A stretch of 64,000 nt of DNA from Tissierellales bacterium (lineage in GTDB: Bacteria; Bacillota; Clostridia; Tissierellales; Sedimentibacteraceae), in NCBI GenBank assembly GCA_018433765.1, contig JAHDQO010000007.1, forward strand, positions 186,001 to 250,000, read 5' to 3'. The notes under the pieces were generated by a model, which was given only the letters and a program-made list of their open reading frames with translations, was not told the origin of the DNA and did not search any database. Position numbers and translations under genes: made by a program. This document shows, in pieces, positions 1 to 8,173 of the stretch (its first letter is position 1; the number at the start of each line of letters is the position of its first letter).

Positions 1-924
1 CAAACTTAGAACTTGTCCTCTAACTATACGCGCCATTCTTACCCAATATGTAATACTCATTGCAATTATAATACTTTTCATTCCAGGTTCAAAAACTACT
101 GTTAGCAATATTACATATAACATCATAGGTATTGTACTTATAACGTCTACTATACGCATCATAATATTGTCAACTCTTCCACCAAAGTAACCTGAGATAC
201 CACCGTATAATATTCCAATAACAAAATTAATAAAAGCAGCAACAAATCCTATTGTAAGAGATATCCTTGCACCATCAAATATTCGTATAAATAAGTCTCT
301 ACCTAATGAATCAGAACCTAATATATAAGTTTTATTGCTTACTTTATCTGAGACTTCTACTAACTGTCCATCATAGAAAACTTCATATTTCTTAGCATTA
401 TTCAATTCATGTTCTGCTGCTAATAAATCAATTGTAGGATCTTTTTTTGCTTTTTTGCTTAAATTATTAAATTCTACTTTTGCATTAAAATATAAACTGT
501 AATCAATGACAAACTCTTTTCCGGCTACATCATATACTCTCTTTCTGTTAGTCATATCATTGTTGATAACATCTGCCATGCCCAGCAGATTTCCATCAGA
601 AGTTACTTTTATTGCCTTATAATCTTTTGTTATATATATGTAATCCTGCTCAGTTAGTTTATATATTTCTAATTTACGTGGAATATTTGCAAGCTCTAAA
701 TTCTGATCAGAATATTTAAATTTCCAAACCATTGGCATTATGATAGCACTTAAAATTACTAAAACAATTACTACTAAAGAAACCATTGCTACTTTATTCT
801 GCTTTATTCTCCTCCAAGCATCTTGCCAATATGTTAAGTTAGGTCGTTCAACTTTTTCTGCATCTTTTTTTGATTTATCAATTTTATTCCACATTTGTGG
901 ATCAATATTATTCAAATTATCCAT
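1..924 (-). CDS. Peptide/nickel ABC transporter permease, DppC/OppC-like (3' end cut by window edge)
   Basis: Reading frame open from ATG at 924 to the left edge (308 codons, no stop), so the C-terminus is missing. The protein has a cytoplasmic N-terminus, one membrane segment near residues 45-65, then a long non-membrane stretch before the LGSDSLGRDLF motif near residue 205 that marks the start of the permease core of this family, followed by hydrophobic helices. It should pair with the DppB-like permease just upstream to import oligopeptides. The start is 12 nt after that gene's stop with a clear AAGGAGG. The roughly 130-residue insertion between the first helix and the DLGRD motif is longer than in E. 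coli DppC/OppC. The ATPases are probably beyond the left edge. Substrate is unknown. Confidence 0.9.
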   Translation of the reverse strand, partial: MDNLNNIDPQMWNKIDKSKKDAEKVERPNLTYWQDAWRRIKQNKVAMVSLVVIVLVILSAIIMPMVWKFKYSDQNLELANIPRKLEIYKLTEQDYIYITKDYKAIKVTSDGNLLGMADVINNDMTNRKRVYDVAGKEFVIDYSLYFNAKVEFNNLSKKAKKDPTIDLLAAEHELNNAKKYEVFYDGQLVEVSDKVSNKTYILGSDSLGRDLFIRIFDGARISLTIGFVAAFINFVIGILYGGISGYFGGRVDNIMMRIVDVISTIPMMLYVILLTVVFEPGMKSIIIAMSITYWVRMARIVRGQVLSL

Positions 925-936
925 TTAGCTGCCTCC

Positions 937-1854
937 TTAATCATATTTAATCCTTGGATCAATAAATACATAAATTATATCAACTAATAAAATTGCTATT
1001 ACAACAAATATTGAATAAAAGACAGTTATTCCCATTATCATCGTATAATCTCTATTTTGAATACTTGATACAAAGAAATCACCCATTCCAGGAATGGCAA
1101 AAACTTTTTCTATAACAAATGAACCAGTAACTATCCCAGCTATCATAGGACCTATGTAAGTTACTACAGGAATCAATGAATTTTTTAATGCATGTTTTAA
1201 AATAACTGTTCGTTCTGATAATCCCTTTGCTCTTGCAGTTCTAATATAATCCTGCTGTAACACTTCTATTAATGAAGTTCTTGAAAGTCTTGCTACAAAG
1301 GCAAGTGAAAAAGCACTTATTGCTATAACCGGTCCAATATAATGTTTCCAAGTACCTGCTCCATATGAAGGCACCCATCCAAGCTTTCTACTAAAGAAAT
1401 ACAAGAAACCTGTTGCAAGAACAAAACTAGGTATGGTAACACCTAATGTACATAATATCATAACAATCCTATCTGTGGGCTTATTTTGTTTTAGAGCTGA
1501 TAATACTCCAAGTATTACTCCTAACACTATTATAAGAATCGAAGCAGCAATACCTATTTTCATTGAATATGGAAATGCGACTTTAATTAAATGATTAACT
1601 GTCATGCCAAGTTCTTGAAAAGATACTCCAAAATCACCTTTTGCATAATTTCTGAGATATTTAAAATATCTAATGTGAGCTGGATCGTCTAGACCGTATT
1701 TTGCATAAACAGCTGCCTTAATTTCTTCTGACTGCTGTCTTTCAGATGTAAAAGGATCTCCAGGAAGATTGTTCATTAAAATAAATGTTAACGTCATAAT
1801 AAACCATATAGTTATAACTGCTGATATAACTCTTTTTACTATGTAGCGTCCCAT
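937..1854 (-). CDS. Peptide/nickel ABC transporter permease, DppB/OppB-like
   Basis: 305 residues, the usual length. The N-terminus MGRYIVKRVISAVITIWFIM and the NNLPGDPF motif after the first helix are typical of the DppB/OppB family; about six membrane helices follow, with the conserved cytoplasmic loop (RTARAKGLSERTVILKHALK) that contacts the ATPase. It is the first gene of the minus-strand transporter operon seen here, and no substrate-binding protein precedes it, so that gene is either downstream or elsewhere. RBS AAAGGAG lies 6 nt before the ATG. With the abundant peptidases next door (PepD, M19, M24) it fits peptide scavenging, but the exact substrate cannot be read. Confidence 0.93.
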   Translation of the reverse strand: MGRYIVKRVISAVITIWFIMTLTFILMNNLPGDPFTSERQQSEEIKAAVYAKYGLDDPAHIRYFKYLRNYAKGDFGVSFQELGMTVNHLIKVAFPYSMKIGIAASILIIVLGVILGVLSALKQNKPTDRIVMILCTLGVTIPSFVLATGFLYFFSRKLGWVPSYGAGTWKHYIGPVIAISAFSLAFVARLSRTSLIEVLQQDYIRTARAKGLSERTVILKHALKNSLIPVVTYIGPMIAGIVTGSFVIEKVFAIPGMGDFFVSSIQNRDYTMIMGITVFYSIFVVIAILLVDIIYVFIDPRIKYD

Positions 1855-2427
1855 TACGTTCTCCTTTCTTTCGTTTAATAAATTTGATTTTAGATAAGTA
1901 ACATGTCCTAAATCATGTTACAAAATTTTTTAATATAGAATGATTAGTCAAGACCATATATGCTTTATTTATTATAAATATAATACTACATTAAAACAAA
2001 TAACATTTAGAAAATTTACTCTTCTTAGTTACAATTTAATAATCTCCTTTCTTTTGTTAGATAAGTTTATTTAGAAAGTATAAGTATTATACTTTTCTAC
2101 AATTTTAGCACATTGTGGAGAGTAATTACTTATGCAGGCTTTTGTAAAGAAAATGTCAAAAAATTTTCAAAATTTATTATTAATTTTATACATGCAGATT
2201 TATAGACATAAAAATCTTTTGCTAAATAATTATTAGTTAATTAGCAATAAGACAAATAATATATAATCTAATTCATAGTGTAATAATTTTTTCATATATT
2301 TTCTATATTATACCACATTAATATTATTAAGGTAAAGTATTTTTTTGACGAATTTAGCAATATTACAATTTTTGGTATTTTAAATGTTTATAATGAAATC
2401 AGCTTAAAGATAGGTATATAAGGTTAA
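1855..2427. other. AT-rich intergenic region upstream of the permease operon
   Basis: About 570 nt without a supportable gene. It must hold the promoter of the minus-strand permease operon, but no box pair stands out convincingly. An SD-like AAAGGAG on the minus strand near 2045 is followed by TTG and an immediate TAA, so it does not start a gene. Confidence 0.5.
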
Positions 2428-2457
2428 AATACAAACCGCTGCCTATTCAGCAGCGGC
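2428..2457 (-). terminator. Rho-independent terminator of pepD
   Basis: Stem CCGCTGC (2436-2442) with GCAGCGG (2450-2456) and a 7-nt loop, starting 7 nt after the pepD stop. On the minus strand it is followed by TTTGTATTTT. Confidence 0.85.
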
Positions 2458-2463
2458 TTTAAA

Positions 2464-3906
2464 TTATTTTATTTTTTTTAATATGTTACACAGTAATTTG
2501 AATGTTCTTTCTGATGAGGATATGCTTAGATGCTCGTTAGGTGTATGTATGTCATACATTTGAGGTCCAAAAGACACAGCATCTAAATTTCCTATTTTTT
2601 GAATTAGAAAACCGCACTCTAGTCCAGCATGTATTGCTTCGACCTTTGCTTCATTGCCTGTCAGTTCTTTATATGTATCTGCACAAAGGTCTCTTATTGG
2701 AGACTCTTTTGCATATTCCCATCCAGGATAAAAAGCACTATCTTCATATTTAATATCTAAAGCTTTAGTAATTTGTTTCATAATACTAGCAAAATCATTT
2801 ATTAATGACTCCACAGAACTTCTAGGTGCATTCTTAAGTATTATATAGTCTTCATCTGTTATTATTACTCCAAGATTATTTGAATGAATTACTAAATCTA
2901 TTTCTGTACTTTTTACTCGAGGACCATTTGGAACAAGATTTATTGCCGATAATATTTTTCTTGATGTATCTATGTCAAATGATTTTGGTGAATATTTAGT
3001 TTCCTTAATAGATACATTGACTCCTGAATCTGTAAATCTATATTCATTCTTTAATATATCATTCCACTTATTTATAAGTTTATCTATTTTTTTAATTTCA
3101 TTAGTTACTATTACTGCTTCAGCTTCTCTAGGAATTGCATTATCTTTTGAACCACCATTAATCTGTGATATCTGAATTTCTGCCTCTTCATTAAGATCAT
3201 ATAATACTCTTCCTAATAATTTATTTGCATTTCCTCTTTCTAAATGTATGTCTGCTCCAGAATGACCTCCCTGAAGTCCTTTAATTGAAACTTTGTATGC
3301 TGATTTATATTTTGATTCTACTCTATTGGCAGGTATTTTAAGTAATACTAGTCCTCCGCCCGCACATCCTGCTGTAAAAATGCCTTCACCTTCACTATCC
3401 ATATTTAACAGAATCGTACCATCAAATTGACTGCCATCTAGCCCTATTACACCTGTCATGCCTGTTTCTTCATCAGTTGTTATTAAGACTTCTAATGGTG
3501 GGTGTGGAATATCATCAGAATCAAGTACAGCAAGGCAATAAGCTACCGCTATACCATTGTCTGCCCCCAAAGTTGTACCTGTAGCGTAAATATAATCATC
3601 TACTATTCTTAAATTTATTGGGTCTTTTTCAAAATCATGTTCTACATCTCCATTTTTTTCACAAACCATATCCATATGTCCTTGAAGAATAACTGTAGGT
3701 GCATTTTCATAACCTTTAGTTGCTGATTTTTTTATTATGATATTTAATGACTTATCTTGTACTACATCCCAGCCTTTAGATTTAGCTAAATTAAAAAGAT
3801 AATCGCTTATTTGCTTCTCATTTCTAGACCCTCTTGGTATTTTTGATATTTCTTCAAAGTAATAAAATACTTTTTTTGGCTTCAGTCCTTCTAATACTCT
3901 TGTCAT
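2464..3906 (-). CDS. pepD: Aminoacyl-histidine (Xaa-His) dipeptidase, M20C family
   Basis: 480 residues, the normal PepD length. Cytoplasmic zinc dipeptidase that cleaves Xaa-His and other dipeptides. Visible M20C signatures in order: ILQGHMDMVCEK (first metal-binding His and the Asp that steers it, about residue 76), TTLGADNGIAVAY (about 115), TTDEETGMTG (catalytic Glu pair, about 147), MDSEGEG, HSGADIHLERGNANKL (dimerisation/substrate region) and IHTPNEHLS near the C-terminus. RBS AAGGAAGGAG precedes the ATG. It has its own terminator and sits in a run of peptide-degrading genes, which suits a proteolytic fermenter. Confidence 0.95.
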   Translation of the reverse strand: MTRVLEGLKPKKVFYYFEEISKIPRGSRNEKQISDYLFNLAKSKGWDVVQDKSLNIIIKKSATKGYENAPTVILQGHMDMVCEKNGDVEHDFEKDPINLRIVDDYIYATGTTLGADNGIAVAYCLAVLDSDDIPHPPLEVLITTDEETGMTGVIGLDGSQFDGTILLNMDSEGEGIFTAGCAGGGLVLLKIPANRVESKYKSAYKVSIKGLQGGHSGADIHLERGNANKLLGRVLYDLNEEAEIQISQINGGSKDNAIPREAEAVIVTNEIKKIDKLINKWNDILKNEYRFTDSGVNVSIKETKYSPKSFDIDTSRKILSAINLVPNGPRVKSTEIDLVIHSNNLGVIITDEDYIILKNAPRSSVESLINDFASIMKQITKALDIKYEDSAFYPGWEYAKESPIRDLCADTYKELTGNEAKVEAIHAGLECGFLIQKIGNLDAVSFGPQMYDIHTPNEHLSISSSERTFKLLCNILKKIK

Positions 3907-3983
3907 TTTTTTACACTCCTTCCTTTTATTAATTAAATATTTATAATTTTGTAGAATTTATAAACACAATTAATTAAGTAGAA

Positions 3984-4043
3984 AGTTTTACACTAGTAAA
4001 ACTACCATTAACTATCAATTATCAACTATTAACTATCAACTGT
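3984..4043 (-). repeat. Dispersed intergenic element, copy 1 (iterated heptamers plus hairpin)
   Basis: Read on the minus strand: right after the lepB stop come about 35 nt of degenerate GTTGATAGTTAATA-type iterations, then TAATGGT and a perfect 8-bp hairpin AGTTTTAC/GTAAAACT with a 4-nt loop (3984-4003). The same architecture recurs at 7837-7897 and 10390-10450. Confidence 0.55.
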
Positions 4044-4044
4044 T

Positions 4045-4617
4045 CTATTGTACTTTCCCTATTCTTGTAAAAGGGAAAAACCTAAAAACTACTCTTCCTA
4101 CTATTTTATCCTCTGGTATATATGGATTGTTCCATTCTCTTGCATCCCAAGACCCCGGTCTATTATCTCCCATGAAAAAATAATGCTTTTCTGGTACTTC
4201 AAAGATTTGATACCTATTTGTAGATTTTACTGCATATGGCTCATCAAGCTTTTCACCATTAATAAGTACTTTTCCATCTGTTAATATCTCAACTTTATCT
4301 CCCGGCAGTCCTATAAGTCTTTTTACTAAAGTTTTATCAAGTTCATCAGAATCAAAAACTATAATGTCTCCTCTTTTTATATCTTCTGTTTTAAATAACT
4401 TAGTTACATAAAGTCTGTCATTTGGCATTATTGTGTTTTCCATTGACCCTGTAGGAACAGTAACTAAAATAAAAATAAATCTATTCAAAAACAAAACTAT
4501 AACTAAAGCAATTAAGATAGGTACAAGCCATTCCTTAACTAAATACTTTAGTTTTGATGTATTTGAATCGTTAGAACTAAAAAATTTCGAACTTAGTTGT
4601 TTAAAAAAGTGTTTCAT
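4045..4617 (-). CDS. lepB: Signal peptidase I
   Basis: 190 residues, typical for Gram-positive type I signal peptidases. One N-terminal membrane helix (about residues 30-52), then the extracellular catalytic domain. The nucleophile is Ser58 in PTGSMENTI and the general base is Lys99 in LVKRLIGLPGD; the GDNRPGSWDAREW box E motif is near residue 150. It removes signal peptides from exported proteins. RBS GAAAGGAAG precedes the ATG, and the gene starts 20 nt after the M19 dipeptidase stop, so the two are probably co-transcribed. Nothing ties it to a specific substrate. Confidence 0.95.
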   Translation of the reverse strand: MKHFFKQLSSKFFSSNDSNTSKLKYLVKEWLVPILIALVIVLFLNRFIFILVTVPTGSMENTIMPNDRLYVTKLFKTEDIKRGDIIVFDSDELDKTLVKRLIGLPGDKVEILTDGKVLINGEKLDEPYAVKSTNRYQIFEVPEKHYFFMGDNRPGSWDAREWNNPYIPEDKIVGRVVFRFFPFTRIGKVQ

Positions 4618-4637
4618 TATATGCTTCCTTTCATACC

Positions 4638-5666
4638 TTATTTAAGTATTTCCCTAAATACTCTTAAAAAGTTTTCTCCAAGTATAGATTTTATATCTTC
4701 ATCTGAATAGCCTCTTCTCAGCAACTCTTCAGTGATAAGTAGTGACTCACTATGTCCATTAAAAACATCAGAAGAAGGTTCTTCATATTTATATTTCAGC
4801 TCACTTTCGTAATAGCTATTACAAAGATCAAAGCCATAACCAATATGCTTTGCTCCAACTAATTTTACTATATGGTCTATGTGATCACACAAATATGAGA
4901 TGCTTGCTTCTTCTCTGCTAGGACCAATGATTGATTTTATAGCATTACAACCTATAACTCCATTTCTATCAGCTATAGTCTTAATTTGTTTATCTTCTAA
5001 ATTTCGCATAATATTATTTAAAGCTCTAGTATTTGAATGTGAAGCTATAAATGGTTTATCAGTTTTTTCAACTAAATCCCAAAATCCCTCATCATTTAAA
5101 TGACTTACATCTAAAAACATCCCTCTTTTTTCAGCTTCTTTGACTAATTGAACTCCAAATGTAGTTAACCCACCTTTTGTTCCTTCTTCTACAGGACCAA
5201 AAAAGCATCCATCAGCAGCATAGTTTCTCCTGCTCCAAACAAGACCTACACCTCTTACTCCCAATTCATAAAATATATTTAATAATCTTATATCATTTAT
5301 TAAAGGTTCTACTCCTTCAAAGGATAGTATGATTCCTATTTTTTTCTCTTTGATTACTCTGTCCAAATCTTCTTTTGTTTTTATTAGTTCTACCTCGCCA
5401 TTACATGATTTTATATCATCATAAAGCACACTAATTTGGTCTAAAGCATTTCTTAATGCTAATTCAGGAAGAAACATACTATCTATAAACAATGATGATA
5501 CTATAATGTTTAATCCTGATTTTTTGAAACCTTCCAAATAATATTTTTTTATTATTTCTCTTTCTCCTGCCTCATATCTATTATTTATCTCTCCAGCAAG
5601 ATCAAGATGTGCATCTATAACTATTGATTCATTATGTAATTCTTTAGCTCTTCTTTTAAAGTCCAT
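4638..5666 (-). CDS. Membrane (renal-type) dipeptidase, M19 family
   Basis: 342 residues. Zinc dipeptidase of the amidohydrolase fold. Metal ligands are visible: His20 and Asp22 in IDAHLDLA, the bridging Glu in SFEGVEP, His in DVSHLND and His in ASHSNTRAL; GYGFDLC near the C-terminus carries the substrate-binding Asp. No signal peptide or membrane segment is seen, so this bacterial member is probably cytoplasmic. RBS GAAAGGAG. Family members hydrolyse dipeptides, including those with a D-residue at the C-terminal side; the specificity here is not evident. It lies upstream of lepB in the same direction. Confidence 0.92.
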   Translation of the reverse strand: MDFKRRAKELHNESIVIDAHLDLAGEINNRYEAGEREIIKKYYLEGFKKSGLNIIVSSLFIDSMFLPELALRNALDQISVLYDDIKSCNGEVELIKTKEDLDRVIKEKKIGIILSFEGVEPLINDIRLLNIFYELGVRGVGLVWSRRNYAADGCFFGPVEEGTKGGLTTFGVQLVKEAEKRGMFLDVSHLNDEGFWDLVEKTDKPFIASHSNTRALNNIMRNLEDKQIKTIADRNGVIGCNAIKSIIGPSREEASISYLCDHIDHIVKLVGAKHIGYGFDLCNSYYESELKYKYEEPSSDVFNGHSESLLITEELLRRGYSDEDIKSILGENFLRVFREILK

Positions 5667-5979
5667 TTCTTTCTCCTTTCGCTATAAAAAATCTCTTGTT
5701 AAATATATTATAATTTAAATACAGATTTTACAATAGGTTTCAAGAATTTTTTAACAATTATTTAAACTAATCAAAAAAACTAAGCTGTGTCTTAATATCT
5801 TTGAATGCTTTATCCTATTTTTTTAATTGTATTTTTAATTTTGAATTTGAATTTTAAATTTCCTCCCTCTATTATAAACTATAATATTTTAATTGTAATG
5901 AAAGAACTAAAAAATTTTTTTAAAATAAAATTGTAACTTTTTACTTCATTAGCATATTATGTACAAAGAGGTGAAAGGT
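5667..5979. other. Divergent intergenic region, nothing distinct seen
   Basis: About 310 nt between the divergently transcribed M19 dipeptidase and the small unknown gene. Very AT-rich with a low-complexity stretch of AATTTTGAATTTGAATTTT type near 5835-5860. No clear promoter pair, RNA or operator is recognised. Confidence 0.4.
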
Positions 5980-6420
5980 ATGTGTGAAAATAAAAATATT
6001 GATTATGATAATTTATCTGAAGAAATTTTAGATAATCTTCTACAATTAACTGAACAAATTCAAACCGTTTCAAATATAACTTATGATTTATTACAAAATT
6101 CATCAATGGTAGACGATCCAGATTTTCTTGAATATATTGAATATTTTAGGACTAGTAAATATTATCATTATAGATGTCAAGGTTATATGGAAAACATAGT
6201 TATTACTAAATGCTATTCGTCTCAATCATTATGTTATTGGTATGAAGAACTAGTTACACCTACAGTTGATAGTCTTTTAAACGCTTTTTCTATAGTAGAT
6301 ATTTATCCATCACTTAATAAAGAATTATCATGCTTACATGAAGAATTTGTTAAAATGATAGAAATTGTTAATGATATAGATTATTTAATAAGCAAATATG
6401 ATTTATATTATAATATCTAA
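5980..6420 (+). CDS. Hypothetical acidic protein, about 146 aa
   Basis: Not recognised. An in-frame ATG at 5959 exists, but the SD-like AAAGAGGTGAAA (5965-5976) lies downstream of it and before the ATG at 5980, so the protein probably starts MCENKNIDYD. It is acidic, soluble, rich in Tyr, Ile and Glu, and predicted to be largely helical, with four Cys but no obvious metal motif. It is a monocistronic plus-strand gene between two minus-strand peptidase genes and ends at a strong terminator. No function can be assigned. Confidence 0.7.
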   Translation: MCENKNIDYDNLSEEILDNLLQLTEQIQTVSNITYDLLQNSSMVDDPDFLEYIEYFRTSKYYHYRCQGYMENIVITKCYSSQSLCYWYEELVTPTVDSLLNAFSIVDIYPSLNKELSCLHEEFVKMIEIVNDIDYLISKYDLYYNI

Positions 6421-6433
6421 ATTTATTAAAAAA

Positions 6434-6466
6434 ATCTTTCTGCTCTTTATATAAAAACAGAAAGAT
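6434..6466. terminator. Bidirectional terminator between convergent genes
   Basis: Nine-bp stem ATCTTTCTG (6434-6442) with CAGAAAGAT (6458-6466), flanked by A-rich and T-containing tracts, between the stops of the small unknown gene and the convergent M24 peptidase. Confidence 0.75.
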
Positions 6467-6481
6467 CAAATTATAAATAAA

Positions 6482-7570
6482 TTATAAAATAATTAACTCT
6501 TTTGGTGATTTGTTTATTACTTCACGTCCATTTTTTGATATAACTACAATATCTTCTATTCTTATGCCAAATTTGTCTTTCATATAAATACCGGGTTCTA
6601 TGCTGAAAGCCATTCCTTGTTCAAGTTCCCTATGATTACTCCCCTTAATGTCGGGTGCCTCATGGACAGAATATCCTATACCATGTCCTAATCTTGTTGT
6701 AAAATATTTACCGTAACCTGCTTGATTTATGATCTGTCTTGCAGCTTTATCTACATTCGAAGCTATAACACCTTCTTTAACTTTACTTTCGCCTGCAATA
6801 TTTGCCTTTAAAACCAAATCATATACTTTTTTTTCTTCTTCTGATATACCTCCTACAAATACTGTCCTTGTCATATCAGAACAAAAGTTATTATATTTAC
6901 AGCCAAAATCAATTATTATAATATCTTTTTCCTGAATAATTCTATCATTTCCAGTATAGTGAGGAAGTGCTGAGTTATATCCTGAAGCTACAATGGCAAA
7001 GCCTGGCTCAGCTCCTTTTTCAATAAAAGATTCATTTATTTTGTTTTGTATATCTGCTTCTTTCATTCCTGGTTTTATAAATGTACGCAACTCTGTAAAT
7101 ACTTGATCTGTTATTTCTGCTGCTCTTCTCAAACCGTTTAATTCTTCATCTGACTTAATAATTCTTATTTCTTCCATTAATGATTTACCATTAACAAATT
7201 TAACATTTATTTTATTAGTAATTTCCAATATGTTAAAAGCCCTTGAAGTACTATTAACTGCAATTGTTTTTCCTATAAGGTTATAATCCCTAAATGCTCT
7301 TTCAACTGTATCTGTAAATATGTCTCCATCAAACCAGCCGTATACTTTGGTTTTCTTTCCAAGTACCTCTCTTATTTCATCAACTGTTAAAAGATTGCAT
7401 ATATAAAAGTACTCTCCTTCATTGGTTACAAATAATCCTTGAAACCGCTCGCACAAATTAGGTGAATGTCCTAAAAGAAAATCCATGTCCTCTGACGGTG
7501 CTATAAATGCCGCATCATAATTTTTTTCGTTGATAAGCTTCACTAGCCTATCCAAATATTCTTCTCTCAT
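6482..7570 (-). CDS. Xaa-Pro aminopeptidase/dipeptidase, M24B family
   Basis: 362 residues from the ATG at 7570; an in-frame GTG six nt upstream lies inside the SD (AAGGAGTGGAA), so ATG is preferred. An N-terminal creatinase-type domain (about 1-130) is followed by the pita-bread metallopeptidase domain. The five metal ligands can be placed: Asp in IDFGCKYNNF, Asp in CSDMTRTVF, His in GHGIGYSVHEAP, Glu in FSIEPGIY and Glu in IRIEDIVV. It releases N-terminal residues ahead of proline or splits Xaa-Pro dipeptides; aminopeptidase and dipeptidase activities cannot be told apart by eye. Proline release would feed Stickland metabolism. Confidence 0.92.
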   Translation of the reverse strand: MREEYLDRLVKLINEKNYDAAFIAPSEDMDFLLGHSPNLCERFQGLFVTNEGEYFYICNLLTVDEIREVLGKKTKVYGWFDGDIFTDTVERAFRDYNLIGKTIAVNSTSRAFNILEITNKINVKFVNGKSLMEEIRIIKSDEELNGLRRAAEITDQVFTELRTFIKPGMKEADIQNKINESFIEKGAEPGFAIVASGYNSALPHYTGNDRIIQEKDIIIIDFGCKYNNFCSDMTRTVFVGGISEEEKKVYDLVLKANIAGESKVKEGVIASNVDKAARQIINQAGYGKYFTTRLGHGIGYSVHEAPDIKGSNHRELEQGMAFSIEPGIYMKDKFGIRIEDIVVISKNGREVINKSPKELIIL

Positions 7571-7604
7571 TTCCACTCCTTAATTTTTTATATTTTCAAT
7601 TCCC

Positions 7605-7669
7605 CTCTGCTCCACTCAGAATGACGATATAAGGTCATTCTAAGCGAACAGAGTGAGTCGAAGGATCTT
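7605..7669. repeat. Imperfect palindromic intergenic repeat of the GTCATTCTGAGCG type
   Basis: Two inverted arms, CAGAATGAC and GTCATTCTA, separated by 8 nt, with the right arm continuing into AGTGAGTCGAAGGATCTT. A degenerate relative lies at 54409-54437. Sequences of this sort are familiar as dispersed non-coding repeats in Firmicute genomes. The rest of the 7577-7898 gap is AT-rich with nothing else but the element at 7837-7897. Confidence 0.55.
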
Positions 7670-7836
7670 ATGCTAATTTCTGAACTAATATACAATTATT
7701 CTTTTTCACAATAGCCCATATATTAAACTAACAACTAATAACAAACAACATGTTACATGTTTTTCTATAAAATCTATTTTATTACAATTTGATTTACATG
7801 TAAACTACTATGTTTTTTCGTCCCTAGTTTTTATTT

Positions 7837-7897
7837 ACTTTACGTAAGTAAAGTTTCCATTAATTCTCAGTTCTTCATTCTCAATTCTCAATTCTAT
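7837..7897 (-). repeat. Dispersed intergenic element, copy 2 (iterated heptamers plus hairpin)
   Basis: On the minus strand, directly after the MoaD-like gene's stop: iterations of AATTGAGA/AAGAACTGAGA, then TTAATGGAA and a 7-bp hairpin ACTTTAC/GTAAAGT with a GTAA-type loop (7837-7854). There is no U-tract after the stem, so it is not a good classical terminator. Confidence 0.55.
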
Positions 7898-7898
7898 T

Positions 7899-8096
7899 CT
7901 ATCCTCCAGCAAGTAAATGGTAAATTTTCAAATCATCGTTTTCTTGCAGAACAAAACTAGAGTATTCTTCTTTTTTTATTAATTTGCCATTTACTTTTAT
8001 TACTAGCCTTGGATATACGAATCTCATTATATCAATTACATCCTGAATAGTTAATCCTTCTTTCCAATGTTCAAATTCTCTATCATTTAATCTCAT
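7899..8096 (-). CDS. MoaD/ThiS-family sulfur carrier protein
   Basis: 65 residues ending in the diagnostic Ala-Gly-Gly tail; the C-terminal Gly is where an adenylyl and then a thiocarboxylate would be attached. The internal VIKVNGKLIKKEEY and ENDDLKIYHLL stretches match the beta-grasp fold. It is the last gene of the sigma-54 operon, 77 nt behind the aldehyde ferredoxin oxidoreductase gene. That position argues for a dedicated sulfur donor for the tungsto/molybdopterin of that enzyme rather than for thiamine synthesis, although ThiS and MoaD are not separable by eye. RBS AGAGGATGATAA. Confidence 0.85.
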   Translation of the reverse strand: MRLNDREFEHWKEGLTIQDVIDIMRFVYPRLVIKVNGKLIKKEEYSSFVLQENDDLKIYHLLAGG

Positions 8097-8173
8097 TTAT
8101 CATCCTCTTATAATTTATTTTAAATAGGTAGAAATTTATAATAAATTTCTACCATATTTTGTGACATATTTAT

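Noticed and set aside
2030-2060. SD-like AAAGGAG on the minus strand suggesting a leader peptide
   Set aside because: The following TTG is immediately followed by TAA, and no other start is in range.
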